Origin: JAGVSV01 sp040766135
GTDB lineage: Bacteria; Bacillota; Clostridia; Christensenellales; Aristaeellaceae
NCBI GenBank assembly: GCA_040766135.1
Contig: JAXGRA010000007.1
Span: 69,934-133,933, forward strand
Length of the DNA stretch: 64,000 nucleotides
Direction of reading: 5' to 3'
The position numbers and the translations under genes are program-made. The stretch's first letter is position 1. Each line of letters starts with the position of its first letter. Positions 1 to 8,243 of this stretch are shown piece after piece. The notes under the pieces were generated by a model. It searched no databases. It was given only the letters and a program-made list of their open reading frames with translations, and was not told where the DNA came from.

Positions 1-306
1 CCAGGGATGCCGCCCGCAAGCCACCAGCTGCATCACGGACATGTCCGGCGTTTCGCGCAGCTGCGGCATGTACGCCACCTGCCGGGCGCGCTGACGGGGC
101 GGCAGGGCCTGCACCGCTTGTTCGTTTAATAATACTTGGCCGCGCACGGGCTCTATCAGCCCGGCCGCAGCTTTGAGCGTGGTGGTTTTGCCGCTGCCAT
201 TGGGGCCGATCAGCCCATACAGCAAGCCCGGCTGCACCTCAAACGAGGCGTCCTGCAGCGCCCGGTGCGGGCCATAGGCGCAGGTCACCCCGTCAAAGCG
301 CAGCAT
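1..306 (-). CDS. Iron-chelate-type ABC transporter ATP-binding protein, N-terminal part (runs off the left edge)
   Basis: This is the first 102 codons of a FecE/BtuD-like ATPase that would energise import through the neighbouring FecCD-type permease. Walker A (GPNGSGKT, residues 34-41) is complete, and the Q-loop context (YMPQLRET) follows about residue 82. The signature motif and Walker B lie beyond the window edge. The ATG at 306 overlaps the 3' end of the permease gene by 14 bases, so the two are translationally coupled as the last genes of a minus-strand operon. Substrate class (iron siderophore, haem, corrinoid) cannot be told from the ATPase. Confidence 0.9.
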   Translation of the reverse strand, partial: MLRFDGVTCAYGPHRALQDASFEVQPGLLYGLIGPNGSGKTTTLKAAAGLIEPVRGQVLLNEQAVQALPPRQRARQVAYMPQLRETPDMSVMQLVACGRHPW

Positions 307-1282
307 GTTCCCTCCGCCGAAGCAGCAGCACCAGCAAATACGGCGCACCCAGCACCGCTAAGATGATGCTGATGGGCAGCTCATACGGTGCAAAGCAGGT
401 GCGCGCGATCATATCGCACACAAGGCAAAGCGCCGCCCCTAACAGCGCACAGGGCACAGGGCGGCGGCCGTCTTCGCCCAGCAGCAACGCCGCCAGATGC
501 GGCACCACCAGCCCCACAAAGCCAATCAGCCCGGCAAAGCTGACCACCGCAGCAGCCAGCAGCGCCGAAGCCGCCAGCAGCATCAGGCGCGTGCGCACGA
601 CAGGCACGCCCAGCGAATGGGCCACGTCATCCCCCAGCGTTAGCAGGCGCATGCCCTTGCCCAATGCCAGCGCCAGCGCAAACCCCAGCAGCATCACAGG
701 CGCTGCGGCGGCCAATTGCCGCAGCGTTACGTTGGCCAGGCCGCCGATGGAAAACACGCTGCGGTACAGCGCGGCATCAGGCACCACTGATACGATGGCG
801 TCGGATATCGCGCCCAGCAGGCTGGAAATGGCAATGCCGGCCAAAATAATGGTGCGCCGCCCCGCGCCCAAAGCACCCGCAATGGCATAGGTAATCAGCG
901 CCGAAAGCAACGCGCCTACAAACGCAAACACCGGCAGCGTCCACAGCCCGATGGGAAAAAAGACAGCCGCCAGCAACGCAAACAGGCCTGCGCCCGCGTT
1001 GATGCCCAACAAGCCCGGCGAGGCCATGGGGTTGAGCAGCACCTGCTGCAGGATAAGGCCCGACACCGCCAGCGCGCCGCCGGTCATCACCGCCGCCAGC
1101 GTGCGCGGCACGCGTACATGCATAAAAACGCGCCAGGCAGGTGATGCTATATCGCCCGCGCGCAGCGCATCCAGCAGCTCTCCGGGCTGAAAACCGGCCT
1201 GCCCGGTGCCCGAGCTGAGCACAATGAGCAGCAGCAAAGCCGCCGGGATGAGCGCCCGCAGGCTGTGCTTAGGGCTGGCCAT
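293..1282 (-). CDS. FecCD-family iron-chelate ABC transporter permease
   Basis: A 329-residue, very hydrophobic protein with the length and segment pattern of BtuC/FecD permeases (about ten membrane helices). Family sequences are visible, such as LNPMASPGLLGINAGAG after helix 2 and GFVGLVVPHLAAL near the C-terminus, which is the ATPase-coupling region. I chose the ATG at 1282 (MASPKHSLRA) over an upstream in-frame ATG at 1375, because the longer form would start inside the preceding binding-protein gene and add a non-conserved leader. It overlaps the binding-protein reading frame by 14 bases. Role: inner-membrane channel for a metal chelate or tetrapyrrole; the exact ligand is not visible. 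Confidence 0.9.
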   Translation of the reverse strand: MASPKHSLRALIPAALLLLIVLSSGTGQAGFQPGELLDALRAGDIASPAWRVFMHVRVPRTLAAVMTGGALAVSGLILQQVLLNPMASPGLLGINAGAGLFALLAAVFFPIGLWTLPVFAFVGALLSALITYAIAGALGAGRRTIILAGIAISSLLGAISDAIVSVVPDAALYRSVFSIGGLANVTLRQLAAAAPVMLLGFALALALGKGMRLLTLGDDVAHSLGVPVVRTRLMLLAASALLAAAVVSFAGLIGFVGLVVPHLAALLLGEDGRRPVPCALLGAALCLVCDMIARTCFAPYELPISIILAVLGAPYLLVLLLRRREHAAL

Positions 1283-2175
1283 ACACGGTAGCCGCCACCC
1301 ACTGATAGGCCTGCGGCCAATCAGCATTGGGCTTGTTGTGGAACAGCCGCTTGTCCAGCACGTATACCCGATCATTTTGCACGGCGCTCAGCCCGGCCCA
1401 CGCCGGGTGATCATACAGCGTGCGCCGGGCCATGTCCTGCGCGGCCTGTTCGTCAGCCCCCATGGCCACTAAGAAAATAATAGTCCGGGTCGGCCGCCAT
1501 CACGGCCTCCATGGAGATTAAATCCGTGCCGCTCTGACCCTCTGCGATATTCTGTAAGCCCATGTCGGCCAATATTTCACCGGCGATGGTACCCTGCGCC
1601 TTGCTGCGCACGCCGGTGGCATACACGCGCAGCAGCAGGCATGTAATGTGCCCATAGCGCGCATCCTGGCGCGCATTATCTACAATATCTTGAATGCCGT
1701 CGGCCACGCTGCGGTGTTGCGCTTCATAGATGTCCCCGGTCTCGTTGATCAGGCAAAACCCTTCCAGCATGGCCAGATATTGCTCATAGCGCATGACTTC
1801 ATAATACAGACACGGAATGCCCATGCCCGTCAATGTTTCGCCTATTTTGAGGTGCTCTTTATGCAGGTTGGACAGCACCACCACCTGCGGATCCAGCTTT
1901 AGGATGCCCTCCAGGCTGGGATGATGCGCAGCGCCTACGGAGGTTACATCGCTATCCTCCCCGGGCGTAAAATAATCCTCGGTGGCGCCCAGCAACTGGC
2001 CACCTGCCTGCACATAGGCCTGCGCATAGCTTCCCAGCAGCACCACCGCGCTTGCATGCAAAGGCACGGTAACAGTGCGCGCCGCGCCATCAGTTACCAC
2101 TACCCCCTGTGCCAGCGCAGGCAACGGAAGCGCCAGCGCCAGCACAAGGAGCAGGCTATATATCTTTTTTGGCAT
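1269..2175 (-). pseudogene. Iron-chelate-type ABC transporter substrate-binding protein, frameshifted
   Basis: A periplasmic-binding (TroA/FepB-like) protein split into two reading frames. Frame one (start 2175) has a signal peptide ending near PALAQ and conserved patches such as LDPQVVVLSN, but stops after DPDYYFLSGHGG. The second frame (down to 1269) continues the family C-terminus with VAMGADEQAAQ and NDRVYVLDK. Removing one base near 1466-1475 joins the frames without loss, so this is a +1 event: either a genuine recent mutation or a sequencing error. The mature N-terminus has no lipobox cysteine. The gene starts 2 bases after the siroheme protein stop and belongs to the same minus-strand operon. 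Confidence 0.85.
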
Positions 2176-2177
2176 GC

Positions 2178-3059
2178 TTATTTGGGCAGCACGGCCTGCT
2201 GCATCTGTTCTACGCCTACCCGGTCGATTACCTTGCCCAGCCGCTCGCGGCCATCGGCATGCTCGCAGTACCAGTCCATGGTGCGGTCGATGATGGGCGC
2301 AATTTCGTCCTCACGCACCAGACGGCGCAGCGGCGTGCCCGGGCGCAGGTGCCGGCCCGCCATGCCGCCGATGGTAACCTGATACAGCGGCTCGGTTTGT
2401 TCCTCCAATGCATGGAAAGGGCAGCGGTCGATGCACACGCCGCAGGTGATGCATTTTTTCATATCGAACACAGGCTGGCCCTGGCTGTTGATGGAAATCG
2501 CGTCATCCTGGCACGAGGCCACAATGCTGCACACCTTGCAGGCGCGGCACTTATCGGGCAGCAATTTGGGCACGCGGCGCGCCTCAATGCCAAAGTCGTT
2601 CAGGCTGGGCTTGATGCAGCCGTTGGGGCAGCCGCCGATGCCAATCTTGAACTTGTGCGGCAGCTTGCGGTCACGGCGTCCGATGTAGTAGTCCTCGTAT
2701 ATTTTGCGGGCCAGGGCTTGGGTGTCCGCATTGCCATAGATGCAGGTGGTGCCCTTGCAGGCCACGATGGGGCGCACGCGCGCTCCGGTGCCGCCAAAGG
2801 TCAGCTGCGAGCGGCTGGACAGAAATTCCTCTGCGGCGCTCAAGTTTTCATACGCCATGCCGGGAATTTCCGCCGCCATGCGCACAGTGAAGGCTACCTT
2901 GCCGTTGCCATATCGCCGCGCGCACTCGGAGATTAAGGCAACTTCATCGGCGGTATACACCGCGCCCGGGCATACGATGCGCCCGGAAAACAGCTCCGTC
3001 CCGCGGTTCAGCAGGAACCCCCTGCCTTTGGCCTGGGTAATTTGCTCTTTCGTCAGCAT
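2178..3059 (-). CDS. Siroheme/4Fe-4S protein of the nitrite/sulfite reductase family with two ferredoxin clusters
   Basis: A 293-residue cytoplasmic protein. An N-terminal ferredoxin-like half is followed by the siroheme-4Fe-4S ligand set C101-x4-C106 and C144-x3-C148 (GGCPNGC), then two ferredoxin cluster motifs, C171-C174-C177-C183 and C203-C206-C209-C213P. This is the compact layout of dissimilatory-sulfite-reductase-like proteins of anaerobes, much shorter than assimilatory CysI. The start at 3059 has AGGAGG nearby; the longer in-frame ATG at 3164 has none. It is the first gene of an operon with an iron-chelate importer, so a role in reductive handling of the imported chelate, or a need for imported iron or tetrapyrrole, is possible but inferred. 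Electron donor and substrate are unknown. Confidence 0.85.
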   Translation of the reverse strand: MLTKEQITQAKGRGFLLNRGTELFSGRIVCPGAVYTADEVALISECARRYGNGKVAFTVRMAAEIPGMAYENLSAAEEFLSSRSQLTFGGTGARVRPIVACKGTTCIYGNADTQALARKIYEDYYIGRRDRKLPHKFKIGIGGCPNGCIKPSLNDFGIEARRVPKLLPDKCRACKVCSIVASCQDDAISINSQGQPVFDMKKCITCGVCIDRCPFHALEEQTEPLYQVTIGGMAGRHLRPGTPLRRLVREDEIAPIIDRTMDWYCEHADGRERLGKVIDRVGVEQMQQAVLPK

Positions 3060-3192
3060 AGCTTTATCCTCCTGTGCAGATAGCAGATAGCAGATTGAAT
3101 ACAAGCAGTATATGCCTGTGTTTGCCGGCGTGCAAGTGCATAGACGCATTTGCGCATTATGCAATCAAAATAAAATTAAGCAAAAAGAAACA

Positions 3193-3221
3193 TTGACTTT
3201 AATAAAATAAAGAATTATATT
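3193..3221 (+). promoter_or_regulatory. Sigma-70-type promoter for the DUF2089 gene
   Basis: TTGACT (3193-3198) and TATATT (3216-3221) are separated by exactly 17 bases in an AT-rich stretch, 25 bases before the GTG/ATG region of the downstream gene, which has a strong GGAGGTGA ribosome binding site. Confidence 0.7.
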
Positions 3222-3246
3222 AAATAAGTTAAACGGAGGTGAGCGT

Positions 3247-3540
3247 ATGACACAGGTACCAGCCTGGATGGCACAGTTGGATGATGAAGATCTGGCATTT
3301 GTGCGCCGGTTTCTGCTGGCTAGTGGGTCGCTCAAGGAAATGGCGCAGCAATATGAAGTATCTTACCCCACCATCCGACTGCGGCTGGACAGGCTGATTC
3401 AAAAAATTCAACTGGTCGAGGATATGGAACAGGCCCCCTACATCGCGCTGATTAAGCGCCTGGCGCTGGATGAGAAGTTGGACTTTGACACTGCCAAAAC
3501 GCTAATTACTGCTTACCGCAAAGAACACAGGGAGGGATAA
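3247..3540 (+). CDS. DUF2089-family small regulator
   Basis: A 97-residue protein matching the DUF2089 pattern: an acidic N-terminus (LDDEDLAFVRRFLL), a helix-turn-helix-like segment (KEMAQQYEVSYPTIRLRLD, residues about 31-50) and a C-terminal helical tail. The family lacks its usual N-terminal zinc ribbon here, so this is the short form. By family analogy it is a DNA-binding regulator that controls its own small operon, which here includes the membrane protein starting 4 bases downstream. The target outside the operon is unknown. Start chosen by the GGAGGTGA site 5-12 bases upstream. Confidence 0.75.
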   Translation: MTQVPAWMAQLDDEDLAFVRRFLLASGSLKEMAQQYEVSYPTIRLRLDRLIQKIQLVEDMEQAPYIALIKRLALDEKLDFDTAKTLITAYRKEHREG

Positions 3541-3544
3541 TTCC

Positions 3545-3850
3545 GTGGAAAGAACAATTATTTTCCTGCTGCTGGCACTGGCAGTGCTATGGCTGCAGGT
3601 GTATCTGTCACGCAGGCCCAGCCCCTGGTCGGGACGTATTTTGCCCGCGTTGTCGCTTTTAACAGCCGTGCTTTTCGCTCTGATGATGTACATTGAGCCT
3701 GATAGCACGCCCGGTCAAATTGTTGTACAGATGCTTTCAACCTTTTTGTATGCTAACATTCCGACCGTCGTATTGATGCTGATCTATCTTGCCTGTCGCC
3801 GCGGTATGCGCCGGCAGCAGGTAGACCGCACGCGCATACAGGATTTGTAA
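3545..3850 (+). CDS. Small three-helix membrane protein of unknown function
   Basis: A 101-residue protein with a GTG start at 3545 just after GGGAGGG. It has three hydrophobic segments (about residues 4-21, 31-49 and 60-84) and a basic cytoplasmic tail (CRRGMRRQQVDRTR). It sits directly behind the DUF2089 regulator, so the pair is probably one transcript and the regulator may control this protein. I recognise no family. It ends 3 bases before the convergent hydrolase-like gene. Confidence 0.7.
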   Translation: MERTIIFLLLALAVLWLQVYLSRRPSPWSGRILPALSLLTAVLFALMMYIEPDSTPGQIVVQMLSTFLYANIPTVVLMLIYLACRRGMRRQQVDRTRIQDL

Positions 3851-3853
3851 TTT

Positions 3854-5740
3854 TTACTGCTTAAACTCCACAAACACCGGGGCCAGTGGCGGCAGATATA
3901 TGGGCTGCTGCTGGTTGTAGCCGGACAGAATGCAATTGACGGGTGCGGTGCCTAAGTTGACGGCCACGGCCAAGGCCTTTCCTTCCTTTTCCCATACCGA
4001 GCACAGCGCCTGCGGCGCATCGGCTGTGACCGGCGCGCCCTTCCAATATGGCACAAAGGCGGCGTTGTCGGTGCCAAAGGCGTCCAGCGTGCGCCAGATG
4101 GCGCTGGCTTGCTGGACGCGCTCCAATTCCTTGCCATTGTAGGGTTTGCTGAGCACGTTAAACAGCAGCATCAGGCCGCTGCCTTGCGCGTAGTCTGGTG
4201 CGATCTGTAAAAACTGCATGGGTACGCCCACCGGACGTCCGGTAAACTCGCTGCGGATGGTGCCTTCCATGGCATATCGCGCAGCATCTTCGGCAAACTC
4301 ATGCTGGATTTGCTCGCCGTCAAAGCAGCTGTCGGCAAAGGACAGCAGCATGGGGATTACGCAGCCGCTTTGATGCGCTTCCACAATGCCGCCTCGGGCG
4401 TGCACCAGTGCGTGCAATTGTTTCAGGTGCGCGCGCAGCGCCCGCAGCGGGAAGGTAACCTGCCGGTTGCCGTTGCTGTCCACATACCCACAGCCGTGCG
4501 CGGCATTGGCGCAGCCCCAGGGGATATAGGCATTATCCACATATACACCGTCAATGCCATAGGTATCCATGGCGTGTGCAATGCGCGCCAGCTGTATCTG
4601 GCTGTAGTCACTTTGATAGCATACCATGAACGCGCGCTGCCAGGGCATGCGCTGCCAGCCGCCTGCCCAAGTGCCGTGCGCACGATGAATGAGGCAGGTG
4701 TTTGCCTTTTCAAACCAGTCCGGCACCAGCGAGGACATTTCATAGCCGAAATAGGTCATCACTTTGATGCCGTGTCGGTGCGCGGCATCGGTCAGCGCGC
4801 GCAGGTGTTTCTCATCGGGCGGCTGACCGTAGTTCTGGATGTCCGACCAATCCTCGTGCAGGGTACGCCACTTGACGCCCAACTCGGCCAGCTGCGCAAA
4901 GTGATCATCCATTTGCTGCTCGTCCATGGCATACATACGGCTGGCCTCGGTATGGAAGCAGCGGTCAAACTGCTGCGGCACGCGGTAAGACTTGATGGGC
5001 GTAGCCTGCAGGCCGATGGAGAAGGTGATGGGCATCAGCGGGTCACCCCAACTGTCTTCCCGTCCCTGCCAGGCGCGCGGCATGCCGTCCAGCAATCGCA
5101 GCGTCAGTATGGCGGTATCGCCCTCAAGGGCTACCTGCCACACGCTGTCCCGGTCTGCTACCTCTATGTGCTCATCGGTTTCGATATAGGCGGCCAACCC
5201 GGCCTCTTCACAGCCCAGCCACACGCAGGGTTTGAACGGCAAACAAAGTCCGTTTGGAGGTATGGCGCCGCTGTTGTGCACGTTGTGTACCTGCACGATG
5301 CCGTCATCCTCGTTGGGCCAATAGTGGTACAGCGCCGCCACTTCGCGCTTGAGGGGGATGTCCAGCCGCAGACCGGTCAGGCGAGGCGCAATGTTTTCCA
5401 ACCCGCCACGCCAGCGGCCAAAAGGGACGATGGCAAAATCCACCCACAAAAGGCCGTCGGGTTCGGCACATATGCGGGCGTTGAGCATGATGTTTTCAGT
5501 GCCTGCACGGACGGAGTAGCGTACCTCCTGCTCGGACTGGGCGTATATGTGCCCGCTTTGCGTGTGCCACGTGCCTTCCTTGCCCGAAAAATCCGCGCAC
5601 AGCGCAATGGGCGCGGCCAGGATGTCTCGCCCTGATACCGTAATGCCCGCAGGGAAAGCGCCCTGCATGTTATATTCCCGGGCCGGGAACTGAAGGCGCG
5701 CATTTCCTTCCTCAAACTGGGTTAACATGTCGGTGTTCAT
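3854..5740 (-). CDS. Glycoside hydrolase-like protein with central TIM barrel (DUF6067/GH123-like)
   Basis: A 628-residue protein without signal peptide. The N-terminal half (to about residue 255) looks like beta-sandwich, and the middle (about 270-520) like a TIM barrel with segments such as HGIKVMTYFGYEMSS, YGIDGVYVDNAYIPWG and GGIVEAHQSG; acidic residues in the YVDN strand are plausible catalytic groups. The C-terminal 70 residues form a small beta domain (VAVNLGTAP). The order and length resemble DUF6067 proteins, related to GH123, but no substrate can be assigned. It lies 13 bases after the beta-helix gene in the same operon, so both likely act on the same glycan in the cytoplasm. Confidence 0.65.
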   Translation of the reverse strand: MNTDMLTQFEEGNARLQFPAREYNMQGAFPAGITVSGRDILAAPIALCADFSGKEGTWHTQSGHIYAQSEQEVRYSVRAGTENIMLNARICAEPDGLLWVDFAIVPFGRWRGGLENIAPRLTGLRLDIPLKREVAALYHYWPNEDDGIVQVHNVHNSGAIPPNGLCLPFKPCVWLGCEEAGLAAYIETDEHIEVADRDSVWQVALEGDTAILTLRLLDGMPRAWQGREDSWGDPLMPITFSIGLQATPIKSYRVPQQFDRCFHTEASRMYAMDEQQMDDHFAQLAELGVKWRTLHEDWSDIQNYGQPPDEKHLRALTDAAHRHGIKVMTYFGYEMSSLVPDWFEKANTCLIHRAHGTWAGGWQRMPWQRAFMVCYQSDYSQIQLARIAHAMDTYGIDGVYVDNAYIPWGCANAAHGCGYVDSNGNRQVTFPLRALRAHLKQLHALVHARGGIVEAHQSGCVIPMLLSFADSCFDGEQIQHEFAEDAARYAMEGTIRSEFTGRPVGVPMQFLQIAPDYAQGSGLMLLFNVLSKPYNGKELERVQQASAIWRTLDAFGTDNAAFVPYWKGAPVTADAPQALCSVWEKEGKALAVAVNLGTAPVNCILSGYNQQQPIYLPPLAPVFVEFKQ

Positions 5741-5753
5741 GGTGTTTTTCCCT

Positions 5754-8096
5754 CTACAGCCTGCACGGGCGTACGCCCGGGGTGTGGCTGCGCGCGGTCA
5801 GCTTGGGCTCGTCCACGGTTGTTGTAATGGCAAGGGGATAGAAAACCTCTTCCCCAGCGGCCAGGTCAAAATCCACACTACTTTTGTCCACCGCGACGCC
5901 TGAGTCGGCCAGCAGCATCATGCGGCCTTGTACCTGTTGGCTGCTTTCATTGCGCATATATAATCCCTCAGGCGACAGGCGCGAGCGCACCGTGGGCGGG
6001 TTGTTGCGGCGCAGTTCGGACTTGAGGCCAATGTTTTCCAGGCAGCCATCAACATAATCATAATGGAAGGCGTTGGAGTCCGGCTTGATGCGGATATCGC
6101 CCCAGGCAGCGTCCACAAAATCCTCGGGCGTGGCGTTGTAATTGGCGCGCGTGCGCAGATCGCCTAAGCCGGCTGCGATGGTCTGGTTGATGTCCCGGGT
6201 GGGGTCAAAGGCATAGGCGCGCAGGCGGCGGGAATTTTCCACCGGGGTGCCGTTGTCATACAGCGTGTTGGTGGCCTCGTCCTCATGGTAGCGGAAGCGC
6301 AGTTTGGAGCAGAATACGTTGTACGCCACATCGGCTGATGCCGGAATTTTGACCCGCCCAAAGGGCTGCGTGCGGTAGGCGTTGTCGATATACAACAAAT
6401 CCGGATACCGCGAGCGATATGGCTCCTGCGTGGCGCTAGTTACTTCATCCTTGTAGGCTTCCACCTCCTGGGCATACCGCTGCGTAGGCCAATGATGGGC
6501 GCTGAAGCGCCGTATGCTGTAAAAAATCGGGCGCAGGGAAGCATTGATGCCCGAAATCCACCGGGGATGCAATGCAGCGCCGCGGCTATCGAAGCTGATG
6601 GCGGGGTCACACTTGACAAACACATTGCCTTGGACGCTAAAATCCCGGCCACCGCCCAGCATGCAGGCACGGGTGAGTTCTAGGAAATAGTTGCCGTGCA
6701 TTTTGGTGCCGGACAAACAATCATCGTTGTAAATGCCCATCGCGCCAAAGCCCACGCCGCCCAGGTGGTGGATAAAGTTGTGCGATACGCTGTTGCCGCG
6801 GCAGGTAAAGTCGCGCCCGGAGTAGATGGCTCCGGCATCGCCGGTTTCCAGCACGGCATTGTAGATCTCGTTATATTCGATGGTCATCTCGTTGCCATCA
6901 TACAGGATGGCAGTGTGCGGGCAATCGTGAATGAGGTTGTGCGTGATTTGAAAGCCCACGCCGATCACGCGCACGGCCGTCACATAGCACAAGCCCCACT
7001 TGGCAAAATGGTGAATGTGATTGTTGTGGATAAGCGTATTGCTGCTTTCCAGCGTGATGCGGTTGCCTGCCATGGCCAAGACGCCGCCGTCGCCGCAATC
7101 ATGGATGGTGTTGTTGACAATGCGCGCATGGTTGCACTGGCACAGATCCAGAGCATAGTTGCCCACGTTTTTAATGGTGCAATTATCAACCGTCAGGTGC
7201 AGCGCATGATAGCCCGATATTGCGCTTCCCCGCAGCGCTTCCAAAGACAAATCCCGGATGGTGATATGCTGGCTGTGATCAAGGTCAAACAGCGGTTCGG
7301 TCATTGTGGACAGGATGATCTCTTTGGCACCAGGCAGGGGGTACATATAGGCCTTGCGCGCCTGGTAGTCGATATAATAATCACCGGGTGCAAGCACTTC
7401 CTGGGCGATGTGATAGAAGCGCACGCGCTGGCCCTTGCGGAAGCCATAGTTGCCATATGGCGGTTGGGTCATGATGTGGCCGGTGTCGGAGTTGATGGAC
7501 GCCACCGTTTCCACGCTGGAAGCCCAGTCATACTTCCAGTAGCCCATAGCCTGGATATCCGGTGCGCTGAGCCAGCTGCGCACGCGGGCATCGTTGATAA
7601 CAAACCCCTGTTCCAACACGCCGTCGTGCTCGCCCCATTCATCCTCGGTGGTGTCGCCCACGCTGTCGATACGCAGGAAAGCTTCACCCTTGGGATATTG
7701 GGACAGCGTCATGGGTGCACCATCGGCAAATAATTCAGCGTGGCCGGTCTGCGCATAGCGGCCGAACCCGCGCGACAGATACCCGCCCAGGTCGGCAACG
7801 CCGACTTGTTGCAGATCGCATACCACCAGATGCGGCACCGCGGATGGGTCAAAGCGCCTGGCCTCGGGCTGGTTTTTTAGGGGATACCAGTCTGTCAGCA
7901 GCACGCCGCCGATCAGGCGCGTGTCCGGGTTGCCGCTGAAAGTAATGTTCTGCGCCTGCTTGCCCAGGCGGATAGGCTGTGTAAAAAAATACCGTCCGCT
8001 GTCAAACTGGATATGGACGCTCTGGCCGTCCAGGCTGCTGAGCGCATCGTGCAGTATGCGCTCAAAATCTTTGGTGCAGGGAATCGTGATAACCAC
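5754..8096 (-). CDS. Right-handed parallel beta-helix protein, probable polysaccharide-active enzyme
   Basis: A 780-residue protein. The central part (roughly residues 270-500) has successive beta-helix coils, for example HLTVDNCTIKNVGNYALDL, ARIVNNTIHDCGDGGVL, FQITHNLIHDCPHTAI and MTIEYNEIYN, as in pectate-lyase-fold and GH141-like enzymes. The C-terminal 80 residues look like a beta-sandwich. I prefer the GTG at 8096: AGGAGG lies 5-10 bases upstream, whereas the upstream ATG at 8198 has none and would run through that site. No signal peptide is seen, so action is probably cytoplasmic, on an imported oligosaccharide. It is the first gene of a two-gene minus-strand operon with the TIM-barrel protein. 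Confidence 0.7.
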   Translation of the reverse strand: MVITIPCTKDFERILHDALSSLDGQSVHIQFDSGRYFFTQPIRLGKQAQNITFSGNPDTRLIGGVLLTDWYPLKNQPEARRFDPSAVPHLVVCDLQQVGVADLGGYLSRGFGRYAQTGHAELFADGAPMTLSQYPKGEAFLRIDSVGDTTEDEWGEHDGVLEQGFVINDARVRSWLSAPDIQAMGYWKYDWASSVETVASINSDTGHIMTQPPYGNYGFRKGQRVRFYHIAQEVLAPGDYYIDYQARKAYMYPLPGAKEIILSTMTEPLFDLDHSQHITIRDLSLEALRGSAISGYHALHLTVDNCTIKNVGNYALDLCQCNHARIVNNTIHDCGDGGVLAMAGNRITLESSNTLIHNNHIHHFAKWGLCYVTAVRVIGVGFQITHNLIHDCPHTAILYDGNEMTIEYNEIYNAVLETGDAGAIYSGRDFTCRGNSVSHNFIHHLGGVGFGAMGIYNDDCLSGTKMHGNYFLELTRACMLGGGRDFSVQGNVFVKCDPAISFDSRGAALHPRWISGINASLRPIFYSIRRFSAHHWPTQRYAQEVEAYKDEVTSATQEPYRSRYPDLLYIDNAYRTQPFGRVKIPASADVAYNVFCSKLRFRYHEDEATNTLYDNGTPVENSRRLRAYAFDPTRDINQTIAAGLGDLRTRANYNATPEDFVDAAWGDIRIKPDSNAFHYDYVDGCLENIGLKSELRRNNPPTVRSRLSPEGLYMRNESSQQVQGRMMLLADSGVAVDKSSVDFDLAAGEEVFYPLAITTTVDEPKLTARSHTPGVRPCRL

Positions 8097-8243
8097 GTTT
8101 GCCTCCTTTTTTCCAGAAACTTGCTGGAATGTAACTGCCCGGATTGTAGGCGGGCGTGGCAGGGATGTCAATTCAAAATACACTGGTAACCGCACCAAAA
8201 GCCTCGTATAATCAAATGAAATATGTTACAGGATGGTGCGCAC

